Assembly (NCBI RefSeq): GCF_019550795.1
Contig: NZ_CP080545.1
Location: 4,932,001-4,996,000 of the forward strand
DNA length: 64,000 nt
Direction of reading: 5' to 3'
From: Paenibacillus sp. sptzw28
GTDB lineage: Bacteria; Bacillota; Bacilli; Paenibacillales; Paenibacillaceae
Below the pieces are notes generated by a model, which saw only the letters and a program-made list of their open reading frames with translations, did not search any database and was not told the origin of the DNA. A program made the position numbers and the translations under genes. The first letter of the stretch is position 1, and every line of letters starts with the position of its first letter. Below are positions 42,834 to 51,888 of this stretch, one piece after another.

Positions 42834-44300
42834 TTATGATATATTCGGTTGCAAAGAGGCTGCGTCCGCCGGTTTTGTGCCCGCTATCTCTTTGTTCTCC
42901 AATCGTTTATCTGTAAGCCGATTTAGCACGATCAGCAGTCCCATATGCACCCAAAACATCGACAAGGTATGCGCCGTCGTAAAGCATGTCGCGATCAGAT
43001 TCAATATAAAGCCGCTGAACATTCCAATAAGATACGTTCGGTGTCTCACATCGCGGCTTCTCGCAATCGAGCGTATGGAATCGAAGATAACGACCAATAC
43101 CAGAGAAAGCATGATGATGGAACCAATAATTCCCGTATCGTGGAGGATGGCAAGAGGCGAGCTGATGATCCAGGCACCGTCGCCCATAAACTTCATTGAG
43201 AAGTAGCCTCTTCCCAGGACCGGCGCGAGCTTCCAGTCATTCAAGGTGGTCACCGCATTGTCTACCCGGAAAGCGTTGGAGCCGCCATCCGTTTGAAAAA
43301 AGTTATTGATTTTGCTGGCGAATAAGTTCTCCACTCCCGACGTTTGGTTAAAGCTCGACTGAATGATGTAATAAACGGGAATAAAGCAGACGACAATGCC
43401 GACTACGCTAAAGATCGTCTTCGGCTTCATAAACTTTTTGCCGAAATACATGAACAGAATCAGCAAGCATACAACCAGGCCCAGCCATACGGAACGGGTC
43501 CATCCCAAGGTTATGCCGGCCAATAAGAGTATAATGTTGCCGACATTGTACAGCAGCTTGCTCTTACTGCCCTTCAGTGTCATTACCGAGATAATCAATA
43601 AAAACGTACATCCGATAAAAGAAGAGAATAAGTTGGCCTCGAAGAAGGTTCCTCTGACGCTTACCGACGTTCCAAGCTGACCTGTCATCAGACCGTTCAA
43701 CGTGTCCTCGAACAAGTATCTGCTTGTGGCTGTATAATAAGCATAACAAATCAGCCCGTACACGGTCTGGATAAGGCCGAGCGCCACATACCAATTAATG
43801 TATTTATAGATGTCATTCTTCATGTTATACAGCTGGGTAATCAGAACCAGACTTAACGTCGACATTGCAAGCTGGAGGATCCCCGAAACCGAAAAGTGCC
43901 ATACCGGGCTATTGATCCTGGATACGACAAGCGTGTAGCACAGATAGATGATTATTAGCCAGGTTTCCTTGGTAAGGATAAATTTGAACGCCGGCTTTGG
44001 CTGCCGGACTATAATATGAAAGAACAGAGCGGCAAATGCGATAATCATGATGAAGTTATCCGGTCTGCCATGGAAACTGCCAACGCCGAATCCCAGCTGA
44101 TTCATCGTACAGGACAGCAGGAAAAGTCCAAAACAAAAACCAAGCGAATAGAAACATAGAAATACAATTGCCGCAACTGCAAGGGCTCCGATCATGGCAA
44201 GTGAGCTGAATTTGCTGAGCATCAGTGTGATGGCCACAGCTCCCGCCGCAAGCGCCCACGTTAGCATTTTTGTTTTGTCAAAAGCTCCAAGCCTGAACAT
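42834..44300 (-). CDS. O-antigen ligase/polymerase family membrane protein
   Basis: A 488-aa protein with 10-12 membrane helices. The Wzy_C region shows TRSVWLGLVVCLLILF, then an outer loop with NAVTTLNDWKLAPVLGRGYF and HDTGIIGSIIMLSLV. It polymerises or transfers polysaccharide repeat units outside the membrane. AAGGGGTTG precedes the ATG. It follows the lasso B2 gene by 96 bases in the same direction and may be read through from lasso operon 1, an odd mixing of two pathways. Confidence 0.85.
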   Translation of the reverse strand: MFRLGAFDKTKMLTWALAAGAVAITLMLSKFSSLAMIGALAVAAIVFLCFYSLGFCFGLFLLSCTMNQLGFGVGSFHGRPDNFIMIIAFAALFFHIIVRQPKPAFKFILTKETWLIIIYLCYTLVVSRINSPVWHFSVSGILQLAMSTLSLVLITQLYNMKNDIYKYINWYVALGLIQTVYGLICYAYYTATSRYLFEDTLNGLMTGQLGTSVSVRGTFFEANLFSSFIGCTFLLIISVMTLKGSKSKLLYNVGNIILLLAGITLGWTRSVWLGLVVCLLILFMYFGKKFMKPKTIFSVVGIVVCFIPVYYIIQSSFNQTSGVENLFASKINNFFQTDGGSNAFRVDNAVTTLNDWKLAPVLGRGYFSMKFMGDGAWIISSPLAILHDTGIIGSIIMLSLVLVVIFDSIRSIARSRDVRHRTYLIGMFSGFILNLIATCFTTAHTLSMFWVHMGLLIVLNRLTDKRLENKEIAGTKPADAASLQPNIS

Positions 44301-44396
44301 AAATTATCAACCCCTTATCGGTAAGAAGGTTTTGCCGCAGGTATCCAACGTCAACTATCGATTAAGCCTTATGAAATATCTGCTTTCAATAAGGCA

Positions 44397-44888
44397 TTAT
44401 TTTCGCGCGCTACACATCAATTGTTCTTCCCCGGAACTTTCGTTGAACCTGGAGTAATTGCCGAAAACGCCGACGACCGCAAATTTGTCGATCTCGTCCG
44501 CTCCGGTCAGATACAGGGGACCGCTCCTCAGCCAGGCATGAGCGACCATCTCACCTGCTTCATTCCTACCTGTTCCCAAATAAAGCGTACTGCCGATCCG
44601 GCGCCGCTCCAGCATCTTCATCCCGGCAATTGCCATAACCAGACACTTGCTCTCCCACCAGGTATTTCGACTTGCGATATGAATCGCCCGTGCTATTTGC
44701 AGCAGCTCGCTCTCGTTTGTCCGATCGCGGCGGTATGGACTCTCCTCCATCCGGTTGCCCAAAGAAGGCGCGACCTTTGAGAAGGGCATGCTCTTCAGTA
44801 TTCGAGCCCAGCCCAGATACATAAACGCTTCAACCAGCAATTTCCTCATATGAGGCGGCATGGCCAAAAATCTCTTGATTTTTCTCAT
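44397..44888 (-). CDS. Lasso peptide leader peptidase B2 (operon 1)
   Basis: A 163-aa protein of the transglutaminase-like B2 family. Signature residues: C82 in WWESKCLVMAIAGMKMLERR and H117 in MVAHAWLRSGPLYLTGAD, the cysteine-protease pair. It cuts the leader from precursor A before ring closure. GGGCGAG precedes the ATG, 24 bases after the kinase stop. Closely related to the operon 2 copy at 53054 (shared LGWARILK and PFSKVAPSLG). Unlike operon 2, no B1 recognition protein is encoded beside it. Confidence 0.9.
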   Translation of the reverse strand: MRKIKRFLAMPPHMRKLLVEAFMYLGWARILKSMPFSKVAPSLGNRMEESPYRRDRTNESELLQIARAIHIASRNTWWESKCLVMAIAGMKMLERRRIGSTLYLGTGRNEAGEMVAHAWLRSGPLYLTGADEIDKFAVVGVFGNYSRFNESSGEEQLMCSARK

Positions 44889-44912
44889 AAGTCTCGCCCA
44901 AGACCTCTCTGC

Positions 44913-45887
44913 TCAGGAATTGACTTTCACATCTTCCCTGGATTTGGACTGATCCGAAGTTCGTCCACCCTTGATTACGGTATCGATTATGCGGTCTACC
45001 AGCTCATATGCCGTAAAGCCTTCGGCCGGTCTGGATAACCGATAAACATCGATGTTCCCGGCAATATGCGCTGAGGCCGAGAAGTGCCACTGTTCCTGCT
45101 CCAGAAGCGGAATCAACAGATTGCGGTAAGTATGGTTCAATAAGAGCGGGAAACGTTCGAGACTTTGAACGGGATGAATTTCAGCTTCCATTCCTTCCGC
45201 TTTAACAAGCTCGAATACGCCAGCAAAAGGGACCGGTTCCTTACAGAATGTTGAAGCGACAGGTACGGCGTACTTGTTCACTTCCTGATATAACGGATTG
45301 TAGCGGTTCGTTTCCATCCCCAAATGAGTGATGCTGTTCTCCCACAGCTTCTGCTGCGGATAAGACGGTATAATGTCAGGCGGATTATCCGGCGACAGCG
45401 ATACGGCGATGACATCGTCGCTCAGAAGCTGATAGCCGCTGTTTCGGAAAGCGGCGGCAAGCGTTGATTTTCCGGCACCGGATTCGCCGACGAATGCATA
45501 AGCTTTCCCGTTTATGACGACTGCGCTGCCGTGCAAAGGCAGTATTCTCCGCTGCATCAGCAGCGCGCCCATGCATGTTCCAAGCAAATAGAGACGGATC
45601 TTGTTCTCGTCCGCTCCGGCCATGGGAGAGACGGTTATCCTGCTTCCTTCAGCAATGGAGAATAACGCGGTCTCCGGTACATGAAGAAAGATTTGGCCGT
45701 CAGCTGTCCCGTAGAACTTTTGGTAGACCGGTACGTCCTGCCAGGCTTTGGACAGATCGGCCACGACGATTTCCACATCCGGCTCATTCTCCGGCAGATC
45801 CGGTCCCATCAGCTCCGGCAGGACGATTTCACTTACTATCTGAAGTCCGAAGGCTTTATACTTCATCTTTTTGACGGTTGGAATCAT
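44913..45887 (-). CDS. HPr-kinase-like lasso peptide kinase (operon 1)
   Basis: A 324-aa protein with the HPr kinase fold: LLMQRRILPLHGS with H119, P-loop GESGAGKST at 134-142 and the double Asp of LLSDDVIAV (157-158). It matches the kinase of the paeninodin cluster, which phosphorylates the C-terminal Ser of the precursor. Precursor 1 ends in Ser, as required. AGGGTG lies before ATG 45887. It begins 134 bases after the precursor gene, behind a stem-loop. Confidence 0.9.
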   Translation of the reverse strand: MIPTVKKMKYKAFGLQIVSEIVLPELMGPDLPENEPDVEIVVADLSKAWQDVPVYQKFYGTADGQIFLHVPETALFSIAEGSRITVSPMAGADENKIRLYLLGTCMGALLMQRRILPLHGSAVVINGKAYAFVGESGAGKSTLAAAFRNSGYQLLSDDVIAVSLSPDNPPDIIPSYPQQKLWENSITHLGMETNRYNPLYQEVNKYAVPVASTFCKEPVPFAGVFELVKAEGMEAEIHPVQSLERFPLLLNHTYRNLLIPLLEQEQWHFSASAHIAGNIDVYRLSRPAEGFTAYELVDRIIDTVIKGGRTSDQSKSREDVKVNS

Positions 45888-45960
45888 ATTCTTTCACCCT
45901 ATCCTTCACGGCTTTTTAAAGAAGCCCCGGTTATGTGACATTAAAGGCTTGCTTGAGTAT

Positions 45961-45992
45961 GGCCCTTATACAAAGTCGCTTGTATAAAGGCC
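45961..45992 (-). other. Stem-loop between precursor 1 and the kinase gene
   Basis: GGCCCTTATACAA (45961-45973) and TTGTATAAAGGCC (45980-45992) pair over 12-13 bases with a six-base loop. No T run follows, so it is more likely an mRNA-stabilising or processing hairpin than a full terminator. Operon 2 has a related hairpin at the same place. Confidence 0.75.
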
Positions 45993-46021
45993 TAAGTATC
46001 ATTGCTCAATCTGTATAAATA

Positions 46022-46165
46022 TTAGGAGACTGGAGGCGTATCTGTAATGTCAAGGTCGCTCGGGCTAACAAAATCGATATATTTCGTACCGATGCCCAGC
46101 ATGGTGGAGCTTACATTAAGAGTTTCCAATTGCGGCTTCTCCCAAGCTTTTTTGTTGGTTTCCAT
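46022..46165 (-). CDS. Lasso peptide precursor A1, 47 aa
   Basis: Found by reading between genes. AAAGGAGGTGATAACC precedes the ATG. Leader of 22 residues: METNKKAWEKPQLETLNVSS then TM, with W8-x-x-P11-x-L13 in the place of the usual Y-x-x-P recognition motif and Thr at -2. Predicted 25-residue core starts LGIGTKYID, so the ring would join Leu1 to Asp9; the tail FVSPSDLDITDTPPVS ends in Ser25, the expected phosphorylation site. Tyr7 and Ser/Thr residues are possible sulfation sites. It lies between cyclase and kinase genes. The product would resemble paeninodin in plan but not in sequence. Confidence 0.9.
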   Translation of the reverse strand: METNKKAWEKPQLETLNVSSTMLGIGTKYIDFVSPSDLDITDTPPVS

Positions 46166-46185
46166 GGTTATCACCTCCTTTCAGC

Positions 46186-48135
46186 TCACGGATTATAGAA
46201 TTTAGTTAGAAACCTGTAAACAATGACGCTTCGCATCAGGTATCTGATTTCCGGGCTGAAGGCGTCCTCGGTCCGCGGGGAGCTACCGACCTTGGAAAGC
46301 GCCGCTCGGATCTGATTCACGTTCATATAGTGTGATGCAATGGGGTCGTTGCAAAGCGCTCCGACCTCCTCCGTGAAAGGCCGCCATTGCGGAATCATCC
46401 TGTGAACCCAATCTGCCCCCTGCACGCCGCGGATGCGCTGGTTTAATCTGACCTTATCGGGCAAATAACCCGCCGTCGCTCTCCGTATAAGCGCACGGTC
46501 GTAACCATTTTGCACATATTGTTCAAACGGTACGGATAAGCAGAACCGGACGACTCTCGGATCGCAGGTCGGATCCCGTTCCCATATCGAATATTTAAGC
46601 GACAGCTTCGTACCCTTAGTGCCTCTTAAATTGGCAATGGCCAAATTGTGAAGGTGGTTGCTTCTTGCCTCTAAGGCATCTGTTCTTAAGAAGCCGCTTA
46701 AATCGTTATCCCTCTCCTGAAGCTTCGCCATTACATTTGTTTTATGGGCGAAGTCCGGGTGGATTAACCGCGGAACATCCGGCTCGCTGCCCAGCAAGGA
46801 GATCTGAGGGGAGAAGGGCATTGCCTGCTTCCCTATCATCGGCAATAACCGCGCCCTCCGTATCCCTTTTCGTCTGCTGAACAGGTGCAGCTCGCGGTAC
46901 AATTGAATCCATTTGAGCTTTCTTGCAAGGATCGCGTAATAATGGATCGCCGGCCCCCATGAGATTGTGAGGTTGCCTCTCGCCCCGGTTAGCAGGACAC
47001 CGACCCCTTGCTCCTGTGCTTTCTCGAATATCCCCTTGATCCAAAATGAATTTTCAAAAAACTTATACGGCATTTCCAGAAGCTCGAGCCACTCATCAAC
47101 TTCGGATAGCGGGCTGCGGTCTGCAAAGTCCAAATAGTTCTCCTGAATGTTCCCCACATGCTGAACGGTAGCCTGGATGAATGGACTTTCGTCCGCAATT
47201 CGTCCCTTGCCGGTCCAATCCTGAAAATCGTCAGCGGGTACGTAGCTGTATGTATGCAGCCTCTTCCGTTCTTCGCGCAATTCCTTCGCGGCAAAGCTGG
47301 CCACTGCACCCGAGTCCAGGCCCCCGCTTAACGTGGCGCCTACCGGTTTGTATGTCCGAAGGCTTGATCTGATCGCCGTTTGGAATACGTCGCGGAAAGC
47401 TTCGTCATACTCCTCGTTGGATTTCAGCACAAGCTTGTTGTCAGGCGCCAGCGTGCCGCCGTACCTGGAGCTTGTTACATTCCCGTCTTTAACCGTTAGT
47501 GTATGCGCAGGGGGTATTTGGCTAATATTGTTGTACACCGTTGACGCGGTATCCGGTGATTCGAGCATAACGGGTATAGTCATGAACTCCGCCAGCCAGA
47601 GCTCATGAAGCTCCTTCTTTACGCCGGGTAAAGTAAACAGCGGTGAAATCGTCGTGCAGAACGCAAGCCGGCTTGAGTCGCGGTAATAATACAATGTTCG
47701 ATTCCCGAACATATCCCGCGCTCCGAACAGGAGCTTCTCGCGTTCGTCCCATATGACGAAGGCGAAATCACCGATCAGATAATTCGGAGCATTCCGTCCC
47801 CATTTGCGATAGGCGAGAAGGATAAGCTCACTGTCCGTCATCGCTTCGCGGCGGGCTTGCTCGACCTGCAGCCGGGCAAAGAGCTCCTCCCGGTTATCAA
47901 TAATCGCATCCGCCGTGATCGCAAGCCTGCTCGAGGAATCGTAACAGGGCAATCTTTCATTACGGGATTCGGGAGTAGTCCATTGGGCGCGGCACCCGAG
48001 GAAGAGCGGCCCGTTCTGCCAGATACCCGCATAGTCGGCGCGGTAACGCTGCAGATCTTCCATCATTAACCGGCCGTTCTCCTCAAGTGCCGGGTCTTCA
48101 TCGTTAAAGCAAAGAATACCCGCGATGGCGCTCAT
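46186..48135 (-). CDS. Lasso cyclase C (asparagine synthetase homologue, operon 1)
   Basis: A 649-aa protein. The N-terminal Ntn domain begins MSAIAGIL with Ser where glutaminases have the catalytic Cys, so no glutamine use is expected. The synthetase domain has the ATP pyrophosphate loop SGGLDS at 270-275. It adenylates the Asp9 side chain and closes the macrolactam. The ATG overlaps the sulfotransferase stop (ATGA), so the two are translated together. The precursor gene starts 20 bases after its stop. Clear paralogue of the operon 2 cyclase. Confidence 0.92.
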   Translation of the reverse strand: MSAIAGILCFNDEDPALEENGRLMMEDLQRYRADYAGIWQNGPLFLGCRAQWTTPESRNERLPCYDSSSRLAITADAIIDNREELFARLQVEQARREAMTDSELILLAYRKWGRNAPNYLIGDFAFVIWDEREKLLFGARDMFGNRTLYYYRDSSRLAFCTTISPLFTLPGVKKELHELWLAEFMTIPVMLESPDTASTVYNNISQIPPAHTLTVKDGNVTSSRYGGTLAPDNKLVLKSNEEYDEAFRDVFQTAIRSSLRTYKPVGATLSGGLDSGAVASFAAKELREERKRLHTYSYVPADDFQDWTGKGRIADESPFIQATVQHVGNIQENYLDFADRSPLSEVDEWLELLEMPYKFFENSFWIKGIFEKAQEQGVGVLLTGARGNLTISWGPAIHYYAILARKLKWIQLYRELHLFSRRKGIRRARLLPMIGKQAMPFSPQISLLGSEPDVPRLIHPDFAHKTNVMAKLQERDNDLSGFLRTDALEARSNHLHNLAIANLRGTKGTKLSLKYSIWERDPTCDPRVVRFCLSVPFEQYVQNGYDRALIRRATAGYLPDKVRLNQRIRGVQGADWVHRMIPQWRPFTEEVGALCNDPIASHYMNVNQIRAALSKVGSSPRTEDAFSPEIRYLMRSVIVYRFLTKFYNP

Positions 48136-49373
48136 TTCTTCCTCCCGCTATGAATCAGGTAATTGGATGCCCATTGAGAAAGATGACGACCAAATGGGAT
48201 CATCGACTTTAGCCGGTTGATCTTTTTCTTCACCGCGTCCAGCTGGGCAGCCAGATGCTTCTGAGTCGCATAGCTTTTCTCCAACCTTTTCTCGAGCGAG
48301 CGCAGCGTTATTTGCAATTGCAGCACCTGCGGATTAATCATCGTCCGCATATCGCCCGGTTCAGCCTGGAATAGCCGGCCTTCTGCCGGTGCGTCGGTCT
48401 TCATTCGATAGTTCTCTTCCCACCTGCAGCCAGTTGCGCCAGCCAGCTGTCTCGTGCGCATTTGAATCAGTTCCATGTCCGGTTTCATCTCGAAGCTCGC
48501 GCCTGTCAAGCTTTCAGCTTCCGCTAACTGGCGGCTGTATCCAAGTTTGTGGAAGACTTCGGCGCCAAGAACGCGGCAGTACATCTCGATTTCCCGTTTA
48601 TCCAACACTTCCTTCCAGCTGTCAACGGACCCAAGATGCGGCTGTGTATGCTGAGCGACGAACGGATCCCCGACACCCATGCTGTAATACAAATCGGCCT
48701 TGGCTGTATTCATAAAGTCGCCGTACTTATCCAGGCCCTCTTCATAGGTAAGTCCCAGGAACCTGCACAGCATCCGAAGCTCTTCTTCGGGACGTGCAAC
48801 CATGCTCTCATAACTCAGCCGGTAAGCATAAGAGCTCCCCCCGGAGAAGTAATCCATGTACCTGAGCAATCCGACGGTAATATCGATCATCTTAATATCG
48901 AATTTTGGATTGAGCAAATCTTCCTTCAGGTTGAACCTGTCGTTGGTGTCTTGGTAAACCTTCTTGTAAGATGCAATTACGGAGAGCGGATTTCGAATGA
49001 GCCAGATCCGCCGCGAGTGCGGGAAGAGCGCATCCAGAAATTCCAGCAAATAATAATACCTTGGCGATTTGTCCACAACCATATCGGCGCCGCTGCTCTG
49101 CAGCAGGCCGTTATATACTTGAAGGGCGAATGCACGGCAGGCTTGCTCATACGTTTCGCCGGGGAGTACGCCATTAAAGAATTGATTAAGGATGCCGGTG
49201 CCACCGTAAGCGCGATGAGGGGTTAGTTTCATATCGTAGAGGCTCATCAAGAACCACATTTCCTGGGTAGCGAATATTTTGCTGTGATTTTGAAGCATCA
49301 CGGTTGCAAGCGAGCTCCCGCTCCGGGGAGCACATAGCAAGAAGATGAGATTATTGCCGTTTCTGTCGATCAA
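48132..49373 (-). CDS. Sulfotransferase heading lasso operon 1
   Basis: A 413-aa PAPS-dependent sulfotransferase. The 5'-phosphosulfate loop is APRSGSSLAT (R17, S18, G19, S20, S21) and the 3'-phosphate region is IRNPLSVIASYKKVY with the conserved Arg and Ser. The C-terminal 90 residues form a coiled coil (ITLRSLEKRLEKSYATQKHL). Start is TTG 49373 behind GGGGGGA. It overlaps the cyclase gene by four bases, so it belongs to the lasso operon; modification of the lasso peptide at Tyr7 or a Ser/Thr is inferred. The alternative is sulfation of the exopolysaccharide made by the flanking genes. Confidence 0.88.
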   Translation of the reverse strand: MIDRNGNNLIFLLCAPRSGSSLATVMLQNHSKIFATQEMWFLMSLYDMKLTPHRAYGGTGILNQFFNGVLPGETYEQACRAFALQVYNGLLQSSGADMVVDKSPRYYYLLEFLDALFPHSRRIWLIRNPLSVIASYKKVYQDTNDRFNLKEDLLNPKFDIKMIDITVGLLRYMDYFSGGSSYAYRLSYESMVARPEEELRMLCRFLGLTYEEGLDKYGDFMNTAKADLYYSMGVGDPFVAQHTQPHLGSVDSWKEVLDKREIEMYCRVLGAEVFHKLGYSRQLAEAESLTGASFEMKPDMELIQMRTRQLAGATGCRWEENYRMKTDAPAEGRLFQAEPGDMRTMINPQVLQLQITLRSLEKRLEKSYATQKHLAAQLDAVKKKINRLKSMIPFGRHLSQWASNYLIHSGRKK

Positions 49374-49421
49374 TTACGGTCCCCCCTGCTTCCGGGCATG
49401 CGAATGTTTCGGCAGCATTTT

Positions 49422-49447
49422 GCTACTATATGTATCGATTATATCAT
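49422..49447 (-). promoter_or_regulatory. Promoter block of lasso operon 1
   Basis: A 26-base block containing, on the minus strand, TATAAT (49438-49443) followed by GATACATATAGTAGC. It matches the block before operon 2 (57038-57063) at 24 of 26 positions. The start site would lie near 49430, about 57 bases before the TTG. Confidence 0.7.
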
Positions 49448-49600
49448 AAAATATCCATTTACTATTAATAATTATAAAAATTTTATTATTTATTGAAGCA
49501 ATTATGCTCTTATTTGTCTTGTCATCAGCTTTCGTGTTACAATTTGTCTCAAGAAAATCTATGCGATTTTATATTACACTGGGAATAAGGTAGTGATAAT

Positions 49601-50023
49601 TTGAGGATATTTCTGGGAATTCTATGGGGAATCGTGATTTTCGTCTGCACATGTACGGTCAGCTTTACTCTGCTGCTTCGAAATCATTTCATTTATTTCG
49701 TATTTACTCCCCATCCTAATTGGCGGGAGCTGCTCATTTTTCATTTCAGCGATTTCCGTGACAACATCTACTTAATTCAGAAAATAGGACATTTTTCCGG
49801 TTTCTTTATCCTCGCACTGATCCTCTCGAACTTTGGACGGTACAAACCGGGAATCTACGTATCCATCAGTTACGGAATATTTACCGAAATATTGCAGCTG
49901 TTTTTTCTAAGGGACGGCAGAATCGCGGATATGTTCATAGACTCTTTCGGTATTCTGCTGGCTTATGGATTATGCAGACTCTTTCATTCAGTGAGAAGAC
50001 ATCTTTTATTACAACCCAAATGA
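49601..50023 (+). CDS. VanZ-like membrane protein
   Basis: A 140-aa protein with four membrane helices. The family core is seen in YGIFTEILQLFFLRDGRIADMF followed by IDSFGILLAYGL, matching the VanZ E-x-x-Q ... R ... D ... D/N-x-x-G pattern. VanZ-like proteins give low-level resistance to teicoplanin or lipid-targeting antibiotics by an unknown route. Start is TTG 49601 with AAGGTAG ahead. It lies alone on the plus strand between two lasso operons; an immunity role is conceivable but unsupported beyond position. Confidence 0.75.
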   Translation: MRIFLGILWGIVIFVCTCTVSFTLLLRNHFIYFVFTPHPNWRELLIFHFSDFRDNIYLIQKIGHFSGFFILALILSNFGRYKPGIYVSISYGIFTEILQLFFLRDGRIADMFIDSFGILLAYGLCRLFHSVRRHLLLQPK

Positions 50024-50026
50024 AAA

Positions 50027-50067
50027 ATCCCCTTTCACCTCACCAGGATGGTAAAGTGAAAGGGGAT
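50027..50067. terminator. Bidirectional terminator between VanZ-like and ABC exporter genes
   Basis: ATCCCCTTTCAC (50027-50038) pairs with GTGAAAGGGGAT (50056-50067); TTTTTC follows on the minus strand and A-rich sequence precedes. It marks the end of lasso operon 2. Confidence 0.88.
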
Positions 50068-50080
50068 GCCGCGCCGTAAT

Positions 50081-51877
50081 CTACTGATTCGCTTCTGCTT
50101 GATAAGCGAGTAATTGACTGAATGTGCCTTTGCTTTCTTTGGAAAGCTGTTGAAAGCCTCCCTGCTGAATAATTCTGCCCTGCTCCAGAACAAGCACTTG
50201 ATCGGCATTCCGAATGGTGGATAGCCGGTGAGCTATAACAATAATGGTCATCGACCCCTTCAGACGATCGAGCGATTGCTTGATCTTCGCTTCGTTCTCG
50301 GTGTCAAGAGCACTTGTTGCTTCATCCAATACGAGAATAGCCGGTTTTCTTAGTATCGCCCTGGCTAGTACAATACGCTGCCTTTCTCCGCCCGAAAGAC
50401 GGACACCCCGATCACCAATGATTGTATCAAGGCCTTGAGGGAGCTTCCTGACAAACTCATCCGAAGCGGAAAAGGCTAATGCTTCCCAGAGCTGTTCTTC
50501 GCTCGCATTCGGCTCAACCTGCATCAGATTTTCTCTGATGCTTGCATTGAATAGGAAGGGATCCTGCGAAACGTAGCTGACAGAACGTCTTAAGGAATAC
50601 ACATTCTCCGTACTCAGCGGAACGCCGTCTATAATAACCTGGCCCTCCTCCGGCTGCAGGAGTCCGATAAGGATATCGATCAGAGTGCTCTTCCCGGCTC
50701 CGGATTTTCCAACGATCGCGGTCATGGTGTTGGCCGGAATCTTCAGATTAATATCTTCAAGAGCATAAGGTACATTATCCAGGTCGTACCGGAAGTGGAT
50801 ATGACGGCATTCAATGCCCTCTTCGATCCGGATAGGTTTAATGCTTTCATCAAAAAACCTTGATTCCTGCGCTTCCTCGCATTCCCTCTCCAGTTCCCTT
50901 AAACTCTTAAAGGCGGGAATCGTCGAGACTACCTGTTCCCAGCTTGACTGTATGCCTGCAAACCGGGGCCATAACCGGGAAAATATAATAATAATAACAA
51001 TAAGCTGTTCGCCTTTAATATGAAAAATTGTGTTCGATGAATAAACGAACAACGTAATGAGAAGGGCAGCCGCTACTTTATAGAAAAACTGCGAGTTCGA
51101 TTGCAATCTGGCAAACTGGATCATATTAACCTTCATTCGGTCATTTAACGCTTGAAACCATGTAAGATGCAGCTCTTCCAGCCTATTGCTCTTAATATCC
51201 TTAATACCGTTGAAATGTTCGGTAATCCCGCCCATATAGCTCTGTGAGAGCTCGGTCGTATTCCTTCCCAGTCTCTTCGCATTTTTGATGAATTTCCGGG
51301 AAAACAAAGCAAGCACGAACCCGCATACAAGCACGAACGCGGTCAATTCAAACGACAGCCAGAACGCAAAGCCGATCTGGATCACGGTGAAAACAAGCGA
51401 GGTGAATAAAGTCATGAACAAGTAAATCCCTTGGCTGACACGGGCTAACTCGTTCGTCATAATATGATTAAAATCAGACTTCCTTTTCTTAAGAAAGAAA
51501 GACCATTTCGCCTTCATAAGAGCCTGATAAATTTTCGTTCTTAGGTAACCCATAAAGCCTTGTTGAATGGCCATGCTCATATTGGTTTGATTCCGCTGCA
51601 GCCATGCTTGGCCTATAATGAGTACAATGTAAGCAGCAAGGACAAGCGGCAGTTTATATGCGCTCGGAACGGTATTCAGTTTTTCGATGATTGAAGAGAG
51701 GTAGGGGATTCCCCCGGTACTTACATTAAAAACACCGATAAAGCTAAGCATCGGAACTATCAGATAGATTCCGACTCCTTCAAAAAAACTAATCAACACC
51801 ATACCGAGAAGGTTGGAATAGAGCTTGAGTCCGGCGAATACGTGTAATTTTTTGAGGTAATAAACAATATGAGGCAT
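50081..51877 (-). CDS. ABC exporter of lasso operon 2
   Basis: ATG 51877 follows GGAGAGGG and gives 598 aa; the longer open frame runs into the nucleotidyltransferase gene. Six membrane helices (about 1-310) are fused to an ATPase domain with Walker A GKSGAGKST, signature LSGGERQR and Walker B AILVLDEATSALD. It is the D protein of lasso clusters, exporting the mature peptide and giving self-immunity. Operon 1 lacks one, so it may serve both peptides. Eleven bases after the nucleotidyltransferase stop. Confidence 0.9.
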   Translation of the reverse strand: MPHIVYYLKKLHVFAGLKLYSNLLGMVLISFFEGVGIYLIVPMLSFIGVFNVSTGGIPYLSSIIEKLNTVPSAYKLPLVLAAYIVLIIGQAWLQRNQTNMSMAIQQGFMGYLRTKIYQALMKAKWSFFLKKRKSDFNHIMTNELARVSQGIYLFMTLFTSLVFTVIQIGFAFWLSFELTAFVLVCGFVLALFSRKFIKNAKRLGRNTTELSQSYMGGITEHFNGIKDIKSNRLEELHLTWFQALNDRMKVNMIQFARLQSNSQFFYKVAAALLITLFVYSSNTIFHIKGEQLIVIIIIFSRLWPRFAGIQSSWEQVVSTIPAFKSLRELERECEEAQESRFFDESIKPIRIEEGIECRHIHFRYDLDNVPYALEDINLKIPANTMTAIVGKSGAGKSTLIDILIGLLQPEEGQVIIDGVPLSTENVYSLRRSVSYVSQDPFLFNASIRENLMQVEPNASEEQLWEALAFSASDEFVRKLPQGLDTIIGDRGVRLSGGERQRIVLARAILRKPAILVLDEATSALDTENEAKIKQSLDRLKGSMTIIVIAHRLSTIRNADQVLVLEQGRIIQQGGFQQLSKESKGTFSQLLAYQAEANQ

Positions 51878-51888
51878 GATACCCTCTC

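Noticed and set aside
44913..45887. HPr kinase/phosphorylase of carbon catabolite control
   Set aside because: The N-terminus differs, two copies sit in lasso operons, and precursors end in the Ser used by lasso kinases.
46186..48135. True asparagine synthetase
   Set aside because: The catalytic Cys at position 2 is Ser, and precursor, kinase and B2 genes sit beside it; lasso cyclase fits better.
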